Source of the DNA: a virus
Reading direction: 5' to 3' (one strand)
IMG/VR virus record: IMGVR_UViG_3300008740_000010
Coordinates: 1 to 56,300 of that record
DNA length: 56,300 nucleotides
The notes below the pieces were generated by a model. That model was given only the letters and a program-made list of their open reading frames with translations, had not been told where the DNA came from and did no database searches. Shown here in pieces: positions 13,568-21,134 of the stretch. Position numbers and translations under genes: made by a program. How positions within the stretch are numbered: position 1 is the first letter of the stretch; the number at the start of each line of letters is the position of its first letter.

Positions 13568-14293
13568 TTAGCCGAAAAAACTTGCCAATCCCTCCAACTT
13601 AATTTCTTCAATGTGACCACAGCTTCCGCATTTGAACTCTATATCCTTGTACATCTTTGGAATCGTAATAAAGAAGTGTTCTATCTTCTTGAATTGATCC
13701 GGGGTTAGTCTTTCAAGAAATTCTTGCAATTCGTCTGGTGTGTGGTCTGTGTTGTTATACACGTTTTCTTCATCATAAATTTGATCAATACATTTTGCAA
13801 TAAGATCAAACGCAACAACGGAGTGTGTTCCTCCTGATAGGTCAGATATTTTTGTCATCATGTCTATGTCGGGATATGACATAACAATTCCAACAGAATT
13901 TGTGAGTTGGATTTTGGGATCATGTGTCGGATCTTTTTTAATTTTAATTGTATTTACATCAATTTCAATTTCAGTTGGTTTGCATTTTTTCTCGTCATCA
14001 TTTTTATGAATATAGTTGGTTTTTATGGTATCTCCCATTGATTTTCCGCGCAAATTCAGCAAGATATACTCAATGTCAAATAACGGAAGTTTATCTACAT
14101 CTATATTTTTTGTGAGAATGCAATTATTGACAATCTGTTTAATTGAAGTTGTAATTTCTTTATTATCCTCTCCTTCCATTGCCATCAAAAGAATTTTTTC
14201 CTCTTTTACAAGAAAAGGTCTGTATGAAATTTTCTTATTGTTTGACGGCAACTTCAATTCATAAATCGGCACATCAAGTTTCGGTAAAGCCAT
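13568..14293 (-). CDS. 26: Baseplate hub/tail assembly protein gp26
   Basis: The N-terminus MALPKLDVPIYELKLPSNNK, then ISYRPFLVKEEKILLMAMEG, is the recognisable beginning of T4-like gp26 proteins. The 241-residue product ends with a CGSC pair (FKCGSCGHIEEI) preceded by DQFKKIEHFFITIPKMYKDI. In T4 gp26 is needed for hub assembly. Together with gp51 it occupies the position of tail assembly chaperones, between tube-type proteins and the tape measure. It ends in the candidate frameshift site. The upstream spacer (14294-14312) holds AAGGAGATA as ribosome site. Confidence 0.9.
   Translation of the reverse strand: MALPKLDVPIYELKLPSNNKKISYRPFLVKEEKILLMAMEGEDNKEITTSIKQIVNNCILTKNIDVDKLPLFDIEYILLNLRGKSMGDTIKTNYIHKNDDEKKCKPTEIEIDVNTIKIKKDPTHDPKIQLTNSVGIVMSYPDIDMMTKISDLSGGTHSVVAFDLIAKCIDQIYDEENVYNNTDHTPDELQEFLERLTPDQFKKIEHFFITIPKMYKDIEFKCGSCGHIEEIKLEGLASFFG
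13574..13580 (-). other. Candidate -1 ribosomal slippery site (TTTTTTC)
   Basis: On the minus strand gp26 ends AGT TTT TTC GGC TAA. The heptamer T-TTT-TTC fits the X-XXY-YYZ rule for -1 slippage in phase with the gp26 frame. After slippage the ribosome reads TTT TTT CGG CTA ATT..., which is open through the complete gp51 frame to TAA at 13385-13383. The placement two codons before the stop parallels tail assembly chaperone pairs such as lambda G/GT. Confidence 0.65.
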
Positions 14294-14312
14294 TATTCAA
14301 TATCTCCTTATT

Positions 14313-15071
14313 TTATCTTTTGCCATCATATAGCATAGTAGAATCATCTGGATCGTTCTGTTGATATCCAGACAATGAACTCTTTCTTTTCTTTAAATTT
14401 CTCCCAAAAGAAATTCCTTGACCAATTTTACTCATTAGTTGGCCATCTGCTCGGGACCACAAAGCAACTCCGGTTTTTTCTAAGGCACCAGCAATATCAA
14501 AATTTGGAAATAGATCATTTACTCTTAGAAAGCTTCCAAATGGGCTTAGACTTAATGGTTCTTCTCTCCAATATCTATATGCCATTGTTACCTGAAGCTG
14601 GTGGAAACTGTCTTTTGTTGCCCAGTCTAGTTGAAGTGGAGCAACCATTACAGGATAGGCATCAATAAGTTTTACACTATGAGTAATTTCTCCATCTGTA
14701 TTATATTGTTCTACAATCATATCTGTCACATAGTCATCAAAATAACTGAATTCGCTTGACGAAGAATTATCCTGAATATAAGATTGCCACTCTTGAAACA
14801 ATTCTTTTATTCCCATGTCTTCTTGGCAATATAAGCTAAGAACAATGTCATCATAAATGCTTTGATATGGAATTTTTCTGATGGGTCCGTGTGTTGTAAT
14901 TTCATTTGTGGCAAATGCTCTGCCGGGAAATTGTGCCTGATTACACAAAAGAGATAGCAATCTTGAACCATCTGAATCTAAAATCGCACCACTCATCAAT
15001 ACTCTAAAGTTTGCAGGAGAAGCCAGATGGCCGCCAATTCTTGATTTAAATTCGTTTACGTTGAATGCCAT
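14313..15071 (-). CDS. 54: Tail tube family protein, probably gp54 (tube initiator)
   Basis: The 252-residue product has the T4 gp19/gp54 tube fold pattern: SPANFRVLMSG, then LLCNQAQFPGRAFATNEITT ('f.c..a.lPg'), GPIRKIPYQSIYDDIVLSLY, LFQEWQSYI, VKLIDAYPVMVAPLQLDWAT and HQLQVTMAYRYW ('eLdw......f.Vtl.Y..W'). It is longer than tail tube gp19 (163 aa), with a C-terminal extension of about 70 residues, and sits among hub genes rather than beside a sheath gene. Both facts favour gp54, which starts tube polymerisation on gp48. gp19 remains the alternative. Its start overlaps the last base of gp2. Confidence 0.68.
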   Translation of the reverse strand: MAFNVNEFKSRIGGHLASPANFRVLMSGAILDSDGSRLLSLLCNQAQFPGRAFATNEITTHGPIRKIPYQSIYDDIVLSLYCQEDMGIKELFQEWQSYIQDNSSSSEFSYFDDYVTDMIVEQYNTDGEITHSVKLIDAYPVMVAPLQLDWATKDSFHQLQVTMAYRYWREEPLSLSPFGSFLRVNDLFPNFDIAGALEKTGVALWSRADGQLMSKIGQGISFGRNLKKRKSSLSGYQQNDPDDSTMLYDGKR

Positions 15072-15721
15072 TAGCCTACCTTTCTTCCTTTTCTATATTT
15101 CTTTCGCGTGTCCATCCAGACTTTTCTTTTGCTAGTTCCAACAAATCTTTCTAACGGCAAAAACAAGGCAATTTCCCATTCTTCTGGAGGTATTTCCATA
15201 TAACGTGATGTTACCTGTTCAAATAGATATTTTTTTACACACGGCCTAAAGTATTTATACTTGGCAGACCGTTTTAGTGTATTATATCCATTATTAAAAA
15301 GTCTTAATCTTGTGTGTTTGTCCATGTTTTCGTCTGTTCGCAATTCATATAAATTGTCCATTAACAACGCTCTCCATATGTGAGGAAGATAATGAAGATT
15401 GATTCCAGTAAATCCATCTGCATGTGCTTCAAATGGAAATATTAATGGAAAAGAATCATAAAATGGCATTGTTTCTGCGTGTTTTGCTTCATATTCAAAC
15501 ATGAACATCTTGCCGAGCATCATTCTTCCTCTGAGAGATGGCTTCATTCTTTGATTGTCGCGCCCAATTTTTAAGATTCTTGTTGAATTGACTCCCCTAA
15601 GATTACGAGATCTGATTGCTTTTTGTCGATACCATTCTCGTGCTTCAAATGTATCTTGAGGTATGGTTCCTCTTTTTACTTGAGATTCTATGATGGTTCT
15701 GAAGTTTTTTTTCTTTGCCAT
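15071..15721 (-). CDS. 2: DNA end protector gp2
   Basis: The central block PSLRGRMMLGKMFMFEYEAK, then TMPFYDSFPLIFPFEAHADG and FTGINLHYLPHIWRALLMDN, is the conserved core of T4-like gp2 proteins ('lpGkmy.F.Y.pk...lPfYD.fPLvfp.....gf.GlNlHYL'). The C-terminal half is basic and rich in Tyr/Arg and ends KVWMDTRKKYRKGRKVG. gp2 binds the ends of packaged DNA, finishes heads and shields incoming ends from host RecBCD. It is adjacent to gp4, its usual partner gene. Start ATG at 15721, four bases after the gp4 stop. Confidence 0.85.
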   Translation of the reverse strand: MAKKKNFRTIIESQVKRGTIPQDTFEAREWYRQKAIRSRNLRGVNSTRILKIGRDNQRMKPSLRGRMMLGKMFMFEYEAKHAETMPFYDSFPLIFPFEAHADGFTGINLHYLPHIWRALLMDNLYELRTDENMDKHTRLRLFNNGYNTLKRSAKYKYFRPCVKKYLFEQVTSRYMEIPPEEWEIALFLPLERFVGTSKRKVWMDTRKKYRKGRKVG

Positions 15722-15725
15722 ATAA

Positions 15726-16187
15726 TTATTTATGTCCTTTTGCAGATTTAATTATTCTGATGCCCTTTGATTTTAGTGTATCTTCGGTCCATATTTCAAA
15801 GTTCCATCCACGGTCTTTTGCATATTCTTCTGCATATTCCCATTTGGAAGTGTTCATTCCATAGGCATATACTTCTTTTATATATCTTGGTGTTTTTCTG
15901 GATTTTGTTTTTGGGGGTTTTGTTTGTCGTTTGGGCTTGATTTCGACTATGGTGGTTTTTCCGCTTGTGTATGTTATTTTTAAATCTGGATAATATTTAT
16001 GTTTTCTTCCATCCGTTTTTGATACATATGGGATTAATAATTCTTCACTGCTCCAACGTAATACTTCTGGATTTTCGTCACACCATTTGAATGCCTGTCG
16101 CTCCCATAAAGACCTATATGTGATATTGGAAAAATTGCCTTCATATTTGTGTGAATTTTTTGGTTTCCATCGCCCTTTGTATGCCAT
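15726..16187 (-). CDS. 4: Head completion protein gp4 (TnsA/endonuclease-like fold)
   Basis: MAYKGRWKPKNSHKYEGN followed by NITYRSLWERQAFKWCDENP, then WSSEELLIPYVSKTDGRKHK, YYPDLKITY and TTIVEIKPKRQT: this is T4 gp4 almost motif for motif, with nuclease-like residues E (RSLWERQ), D (YYPDLKI) and E-x-K (VEIKPK) in place. gp4 completes DNA-filled heads before tail joining. At 153 residues it has the normal length. It is the first gene of the minus-strand block and diverges from gp48 across a 70-base spacer. Confidence 0.95.
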   Translation of the reverse strand: MAYKGRWKPKNSHKYEGNFSNITYRSLWERQAFKWCDENPEVLRWSSEELLIPYVSKTDGRKHKYYPDLKITYTSGKTTIVEIKPKRQTKPPKTKSRKTPRYIKEVYAYGMNTSKWEYAEEYAKDRGWNFEIWTEDTLKSKGIRIIKSAKGHK

Positions 16188-16203
16188 ATATTATGTATCT
16201 CGC

Positions 16204-16240
16204 CTAAATAAATATAGTTATTGTATTCTCTTATATTTAG
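16204..16240. promoter_or_regulatory. Divergent late-promoter-like boxes (CTAAATA) between gp4 and gp48
   Basis: CTAAATA occurs on the plus strand at 16204-16210, and its complement TATTTAG occurs at 16234-16240. Each box lies 47 bases before the start codon of the gene it faces (gp48 at 16257, gp4 at 16187). The plus box is part of CTAAATAAATA, which also contains AATAAATA, close to the T4 late consensus TATAAATA. The same CTAAATAA word precedes gp25. Late transcription by a gp55/gp33-type polymerase is the likely reader. Confidence 0.6.
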
Positions 16241-16256
16241 ATAAAAGGAAAATAAT

Positions 16257-17576
16257 ATGCCTGTTAAAGAGATTGGTAGTTCAATTATTAATAATTTAAC
16301 TTCCGGGTTTGGTAGTGCCCGAGGCCCTACCGCAGATTTATTTAACAACAAGCATGGATATGAGTCTTTTAGTTTTCCTTCTGATATCGAGGGAATTGGT
16401 CAAAGACACTTTCTTCGTTTTAATGTTATAACAAAAGATGGTGCTTATTTTGAGACTGCTGGTGGAGGAAGAGATTCAGAGCAAGCACAAGAAAGCACAA
16501 CTGGAGAATTTCTTGGTGGTCTTGTTTCTGGACTAGTTGGAGATGCAATTGGTGGCTCCGTTGGTGGCTTTGGCGGCGGCCTTGCTGGAAGTCTTGCCAC
16601 AAATGTATTGGATCAAACAGGAATTGGTGCCGCATTAGATACAGGAATTAGTGCTGCCACTGGTGCAGCCGCTGATCTTCTTGGTGCTGGCCTTGGCGCT
16701 GCCGCAGATTTGGCTGGTGGGGCTGCTGATCTTTTTGCTGGTGCCATTGGTGGAATTTTGCCAGATACAGTTGAAACAACTTTTGGAAAATTAAATTTAA
16801 GTGCAGAAGCATTCCGAAATGCAATTGCAGAAACAGTTCCCATTTCTCAAGATGCATTGAGCGGGATTGGTGATTTCCCTGGAAGCATTGGTGGTGTTCC
16901 GGCAGAGTTTTCTACCCCGTCTGGAGGAACCAAAAAAAGTGAAGCTGATATTGTATTGTATGTGCCATTTGCCCTCAATGAAACATATCAGGCAAACTGG
17001 ACTGGTGGTGACATGGGACTTATTGGAATGGCACTTGCAACTGCCGGAGGTGGTCTGGATGCGGCAATAGCACAGGCAACAAATATGTCTAATTTAAAGG
17101 GTGCTGCCGCAGAAGTTGGCGGAAAGATTGCTGGGCAAGTATTGGGAAATCCAAATATTGAAAAAAAGGCACTGAAGATGCAAGGAAAATCAATTAATCC
17201 ATATTTTGAATTGTTTTTTGAAAGTGTTGCTCCTCGAACATTCTCTTTTGATTTTAAAATGTCACCAAGAAATGCACAAGAATCTGAAGCAATTCAAAAT
17301 ATTGTTCGTGCTTTTAAAACATTTGCTGCTCCCCCCGGAGGTCATGGCGAATCGTTAAGATATTGGGGATATCCTTCCATGTTTGAAATTGAATATTGGA
17401 ATGTGGACAAAATTCATAAATTGAAGCCATGTGCATTGCAAAATATTACCATCAATTATGCTGGAGCCGGAACCAATCATACTTTTTATGATGGCACGCC
17501 AATTCAGACTGATATGACATTAACCTTCATGGAAAGCGAACTTCTCACTCGTGGAGCAATGAAAGATGGGTATTAA
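16257..17576 (+). CDS. 48: Baseplate tail tube cap gp48
   Basis: The C-terminal half carries the T4 gp48 family pattern: NPYFELFFESVAPRTFSFDF, MSPRNAQESEAIQNIVRAFK, RYWGYPSMFEIEYWN and LKPCALQNITINYAGAGTNH, ending GTPIQTDMTLTFMESELLT. gp48 caps the hub and nucleates the tube with gp54. Between residues about 80 and 165 there is a long Gly/Ala-rich hydrophobic stretch with repeated GxxxG-type spacing (GGSVGGFGGGLAGSLA, ALDTGISAATGAAADLLGAG), which T4 gp48 does not have as far as I recall. First gene of the plus-strand baseplate block, 4 bases before gp53. Confidence 0.87.
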   Translation: MPVKEIGSSIINNLTSGFGSARGPTADLFNNKHGYESFSFPSDIEGIGQRHFLRFNVITKDGAYFETAGGGRDSEQAQESTTGEFLGGLVSGLVGDAIGGSVGGFGGGLAGSLATNVLDQTGIGAALDTGISAATGAAADLLGAGLGAAADLAGGAADLFAGAIGGILPDTVETTFGKLNLSAEAFRNAIAETVPISQDALSGIGDFPGSIGGVPAEFSTPSGGTKKSEADIVLYVPFALNETYQANWTGGDMGLIGMALATAGGGLDAAIAQATNMSNLKGAAAEVGGKIAGQVLGNPNIEKKALKMQGKSINPYFELFFESVAPRTFSFDFKMSPRNAQESEAIQNIVRAFKTFAAPPGGHGESLRYWGYPSMFEIEYWNVDKIHKLKPCALQNITINYAGAGTNHTFYDGTPIQTDMTLTFMESELLTRGAMKDGY

Positions 17577-17580
17577 TTAA

Positions 17581-18225
17581 ATGCCATACGCCAAATATTT
17601 TAATTATCTTCCTACAGTTCCCTATGAAACATTTGATGGCACGAATCGTTATAAAGTTGTCACTGATATTTTTAAAAGAACTAGGGCAACTCTGGAGGCA
17701 AGAACAGACAAAGCTATTTTTTATAATTATCGAGTTTTAGAGGGCCAATTACCCGAACATGTGGCATACAATTATTATGGTTCGGCAGATTATCATTGGG
17801 TGGCTCTTTTGATGAATGAAATTAGAGATCCCCAGTGGTGCTGGCCTCTGGATTCTTTTACGTTTGAACGATTTATTATAAACAAATATGGAAGTATGGA
17901 AACAGCATCTACTCAGGTTCTTTATCACGAAACAAAAGAATTAAAAGCACGCGCAACTGATGACAATTATACTGAGGGAGATATTGTTTTAAATTCTGGA
18001 ATTAGGTGTAACTCTGATTTTAGTTATTCATATACAGGAACAGTGGATGGAAATCTTCCTGGGCAAACATATGAGTTTACTTCAGATCAGGCAGTAAATA
18101 CAATTTATGCATTGAATTATGAAGAAGAACAAAATAATAAAAGAGCAGATATTATTTTACTTCGTAGAAATTTGCTTTTTGAATTTGTTGAAACTTTTGA
18201 AAATCTTGTTGTCGAAAAAAGGTAA
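17581..18225 (+). CDS. 53: Baseplate wedge protein gp53
   Basis: MPYAKYFNYLPTVPYETFDG, then VTDIFKRTR and YYGSADYHWVALLMNEIRDP, continuing PQWCWPLD, match gp53 of T4-like phages. The 'DYHWVLLLMNeI.DP...WPL' stretch belongs to the LysM-like part that clamps gp6, gp7 and gp25 in the wedge. At 214 residues it is close to T4 gp53 (196). The middle (residues about 115-165) is more variable. It is followed by gp27 after 5 bases. Confidence 0.92.
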   Translation: MPYAKYFNYLPTVPYETFDGTNRYKVVTDIFKRTRATLEARTDKAIFYNYRVLEGQLPEHVAYNYYGSADYHWVALLMNEIRDPQWCWPLDSFTFERFIINKYGSMETASTQVLYHETKELKARATDDNYTEGDIVLNSGIRCNSDFSYSYTGTVDGNLPGQTYEFTSDQAVNTIYALNYEEEQNNKRADIILLRRNLLFEFVETFENLVVEKR

Positions 18226-18230
18226 AATTT

Positions 18231-19547
18231 ATGGAAGAAGGATTTTCTAATGACAGTAATAGAGGTGGTGGTGATGTAATTGTTTCTAAATGTAATGTCA
18301 TTTCTTCAAGTGGAAAGCAGTTAAAGGATATTTCTGAAAAAGCGTGGAATTCCATAACATATACTGAGAGTATGGGTTTGTTGACCGGAGATCCACAATT
18401 TATATCAGGGGAAATTGTTATTAATGATCAAATTGATATTTTTAACGAAATGGCATTGGTTGGGGATGAAGTGGTGGAGCTTAGATTTAATACACCTCAA
18501 AAAAAAGAAATTAATTTTGTTGGAAAGGTCTATAATGTTGGAGTTGTTCGGCCCGATGATAAAACCAGACTTGTCAAATTAAAGTTTTGTTCGGCTGAAA
18601 AGATTACAGCAGATCAAATAACAATTAATCGAGCATATCGAGAAGTTTTATATTCGGACATGGCAAAGGATGTATTTACTCCATTGAATGTAATTGGAAG
18701 CAAGAAACTTTATGTAGAACCAACAAAAAATAAGGGGAGTATTATTATAAACAACAAAAGCCCACTTGATGTTCTTAATTCAATTGCAAAGGTATCTCGC
18801 TCGGCTGAATATATGGGCGCAAATTACGTTTTATTTGAACAATCTGATGGTTTTTTTAAATTTGCTTCAATAGAAAGTCTTATTGATCCATCAAGTGTAT
18901 CTCCGGCAATAAGTTATGTCATAGATGCTCCTTCTGGAGAAAAAAACGACCTCAGAAAATTAGTGGGTGTCAAAAAATGGAAAGTAATAACTTTTCCAAA
19001 TGTTGTTTCGAGTGTTAAGGGTGGTGTTTATGGATCAACTATGGTCAGCCACGATTTGATGAAACGAAAGGTTGCATACACAACTTTTAATTATGACGAA
19101 TCTTACAATCAATTTAAATCAGTAAATTACAATCAGGTTGGTTCGGGCCAAGGAAAAACTTCGTTGACAAATAACAAAACATATAGTGAGAGAAATGGTG
19201 GTTTTGTTAAATTTTTACCAAAGCATTTTAAGTCCTTTGATACAGAAAAAAATTATAATGATGAAAGAGAAGAATCTGAGCTAATAAGAAATTCACAACT
19301 TCGTCAGATTAATTCAATTCGATTGATGATTATTGTTCCTGGGGATAGCCAAAGACGAGTAGGAGAAGTAATAAAACTGAAAGTTCCTACTGCCGAAGAA
19401 AAAGGCGGCAAGCTCGATGAAATTATGTCTGGAAGATATTTAATTTCTAAAATTAAACATGTGGTTGGTTCGGAGCCAAATGCTTATAATACTGCAATGG
19501 AAATAGTTGCTGATTCTTTCACAAACCCACTTCCAACAAAGGCATAA
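18231..19547 (+). CDS. 27: Baseplate hub protein gp27
   Basis: A 438-residue protein lying directly before the gp5 spike gene, where hub proteins of the gp27/gpP type belong. It starts with a tube-like barrel region (FISGEIVINDQIDIFNEMAL, VVELRFNTPQKKEINFVGKV) and shows SPLDVLNSIAKVSRSAEYMG, KFLPKHFKSFD and RLMIIVPGDSQRRVGEVIKL with SGRYLISKIKHVV at the end. These fit the general hub plan (two tube domains plus insertions). gp27 trimers bind gp5 and cap the tube. Primary-sequence likeness to T4 gp27 is weak to my eye, so position and fold pattern carry the call. Confidence 0.82.
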   Translation: MEEGFSNDSNRGGGDVIVSKCNVISSSGKQLKDISEKAWNSITYTESMGLLTGDPQFISGEIVINDQIDIFNEMALVGDEVVELRFNTPQKKEINFVGKVYNVGVVRPDDKTRLVKLKFCSAEKITADQITINRAYREVLYSDMAKDVFTPLNVIGSKKLYVEPTKNKGSIIINNKSPLDVLNSIAKVSRSAEYMGANYVLFEQSDGFFKFASIESLIDPSSVSPAISYVIDAPSGEKNDLRKLVGVKKWKVITFPNVVSSVKGGVYGSTMVSHDLMKRKVAYTTFNYDESYNQFKSVNYNQVGSGQGKTSLTNNKTYSERNGGFVKFLPKHFKSFDTEKNYNDEREESELIRNSQLRQINSIRLMIIVPGDSQRRVGEVIKLKVPTAEEKGGKLDEIMSGRYLISKIKHVVGSEPNAYNTAMEIVADSFTNPLPTKA

Positions 19548-19550
19548 AAA

Positions 19551-20714
19551 ATGAGCACATATGGAGATTTTCATTGGTGGGAAGGGGTTGTCGAAGATAA
19601 TCTTGATCCTATGGGTGCAGGAAGATGTAAGGTTCGTGTGGTTGCACATAATTCTCCTTTGAAAGAAGATTTGGCTACTGTTGAGCTTCCCTGGGCATAT
19701 CCTGTTATGCCATTAAATAATCCACATGGAAAAATTGTTGCTCTCAAGCCAGGGACACATGTTACTGGTTTTTATAGAGATGGTTCTTCTGGTCAAGATT
19801 TAGTAATGCTTGGAACAATCAACACAGGATATGGAACTGCCTTGGGTTTTGATGAAGAATCGCCTCCTGTGGACGCAATTAATCTTGCCGAACCTGTTCC
19901 GAGAGTTGGCGAAATTGGTTTTGTCGATGATCGTGCAGGAACGGGCAGCCCAATTGAAAATCAACCACAAAAAACAATTGTGTCCGCAGAAGATGGAAAA
20001 ATTACTCATGAAAATAGATCTGATTATGGTCCGTTGGTGGTCAATGAAATTAATACACCAAGGTTGACACGAGGGTTGTTAGAAGGAACAATCACAGAGG
20101 CACATTCACAGGCATTAACTTCTGTCATGACAACAGAAGGAAATGAGATTCCTGAACCAGAAACTCCTTTTGCTGCATTGTATCCATATAATACAGTGGA
20201 AGAATCTGATAGCGGGCATCTTCGTGAAGTGGATGATACTCCAGGGTCAGAGAGAATAAAAGAAACTCACAGAACAGGAACATTTTATGAGATTCATCCC
20301 GATGGCACAAAAGTTACCAAGGTAGTCAAAGATGATTTTTCTGTTACCATTGGGGACAAGGGAGTCAAAGTTGATGGCATTTGTGCAGTTCATGTTGTTG
20401 GCCAGGCAGATTTTTATTGTGAAAGTGACGTTAAGATAAAAACTGATATGAATGCACAGGTCGATGTGACGAAAAATGCAGACATTAATGTAACAGAAAA
20501 TGCCGACATAGATGTAGGTCAAAATTTGACAGCCACAGCAGGTGGGCTTGCAAAAGTTATTGGTATGAGTGGAGTAGATATTGTGGCTGGCGGAACCATG
20601 AAAGTTATGGCTACTGGTGAAATTACATTTGCAGATGCATCTGGAACTGCTGCAAATATTGATGAATTGCAAAAGGATATTGATGAGGGAAGGCGAGTTG
20701 ATGACCAATTTTAG
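19551..20714 (+). CDS. 5: Baseplate central spike gp5, without lysozyme domain
   Basis: The N-terminus FHWWEGVVEDNLDPMGAGRC plus VRVVAHN and ELPWAYPVMPLNNP is the OB-fold domain of gp5/VgrG spikes. After a linker (residues about 110-230) the C-terminal third is a beta-helix needle: GTFYEIHPDGTKVTKVVKDD, then repeats of the type VDVTKNADINVTENADIDVG. The T4 lysozyme domain between these parts is missing, and the protein is 387 rather than 575 residues. The needle is therefore mechanical only. No PAAR tip gene is seen next to it. Confidence 0.92.
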   Translation: MSTYGDFHWWEGVVEDNLDPMGAGRCKVRVVAHNSPLKEDLATVELPWAYPVMPLNNPHGKIVALKPGTHVTGFYRDGSSGQDLVMLGTINTGYGTALGFDEESPPVDAINLAEPVPRVGEIGFVDDRAGTGSPIENQPQKTIVSAEDGKITHENRSDYGPLVVNEINTPRLTRGLLEGTITEAHSQALTSVMTTEGNEIPEPETPFAALYPYNTVEESDSGHLREVDDTPGSERIKETHRTGTFYEIHPDGTKVTKVVKDDFSVTIGDKGVKVDGICAVHVVGQADFYCESDVKIKTDMNAQVDVTKNADINVTENADIDVGQNLTATAGGLAKVIGMSGVDIVAGGTMKVMATGEITFADASGTAANIDELQKDIDEGRRVDDQF

Positions 20715-20718
20715 TTGC

Positions 20719-20736
20719 CTAAATAATAGAAGGAGG
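20719..20736 (+). promoter_or_regulatory. CTAAATAA box and strong ribosome site before gp25
   Basis: CTAAATAA (20719-20726) repeats the late-promoter-like word found between gp4 and gp48. It is followed by AAGGAGG (20730-20736), eight bases before the TTG start of gp25. The strong ribosome site decides this TTG start, since no ATG or GTG is in frame at that distance. The box is very close to the start codon, so the transcript leader would be short. Confidence 0.45.
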
Positions 20737-20744
20737 ATTGTGTT

Positions 20745-21134
20745 TTGCCAATAGCAAAAAGATGGGCAGATCTGGATTTAGATTTTGGAGCACATCCAAA
20801 TACTGGAAAATTAACAGTAAAGCAGGATGCCGAGGCAATTGTTCGTGCAGTTCGCTATTTGTTGATGACCAATTTTTATGAGCGACCTTTTCATCCAGAA
20901 ATAGGTTCTAATTTGACCAAGCAATTGTTTGAGCCAATGACATATGCAACAGTATTAAGAATAAGAGATTCTATTGTTGAATGCCTAAATAATTTTGAAC
21001 CAAGAGTAGATTTAACAGACATCAAGGTTGATTCAAAACCAGATTTAAATGCATATTTGGTTGAGCTTACATTTTTTATTATAAACGAAGAAGTAGAACG
21101 AACAGCAACCTTTTTACTGGAAAGAACAAGATAA
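20745..21134 (+). CDS. 25: Baseplate wedge protein gp25
   Basis: A 129-residue protein with the gp25/T6SS TssE lysozyme-like fold: RWADLDLDFGAHPNTG, TVKQDAEAIVRAVRYLLMTN and FYERPFHPEIGSNLTKQLFE, with the family's EPR signature at NFEPRVDL. gp25 sits at the wedge core with gp6 and nucleates sheath polymerisation. It uses a TTG start set by an AAGGAGG site. Its stop is immediately followed by the gp6 ATG. Confidence 0.96.
   Translation: MPIAKRWADLDLDFGAHPNTGKLTVKQDAEAIVRAVRYLLMTNFYERPFHPEIGSNLTKQLFEPMTYATVLRIRDSIVECLNNFEPRVDLTDIKVDSKPDLNAYLVELTFFIINEEVERTATFLLERTR

Noticed and set aside
20981-20989. CTAAATAA inside gp25 as another late promoter
   Set aside because: It lies within the gp25 coding sequence, far from the next start codon; gp6 is translationally linked to gp25.
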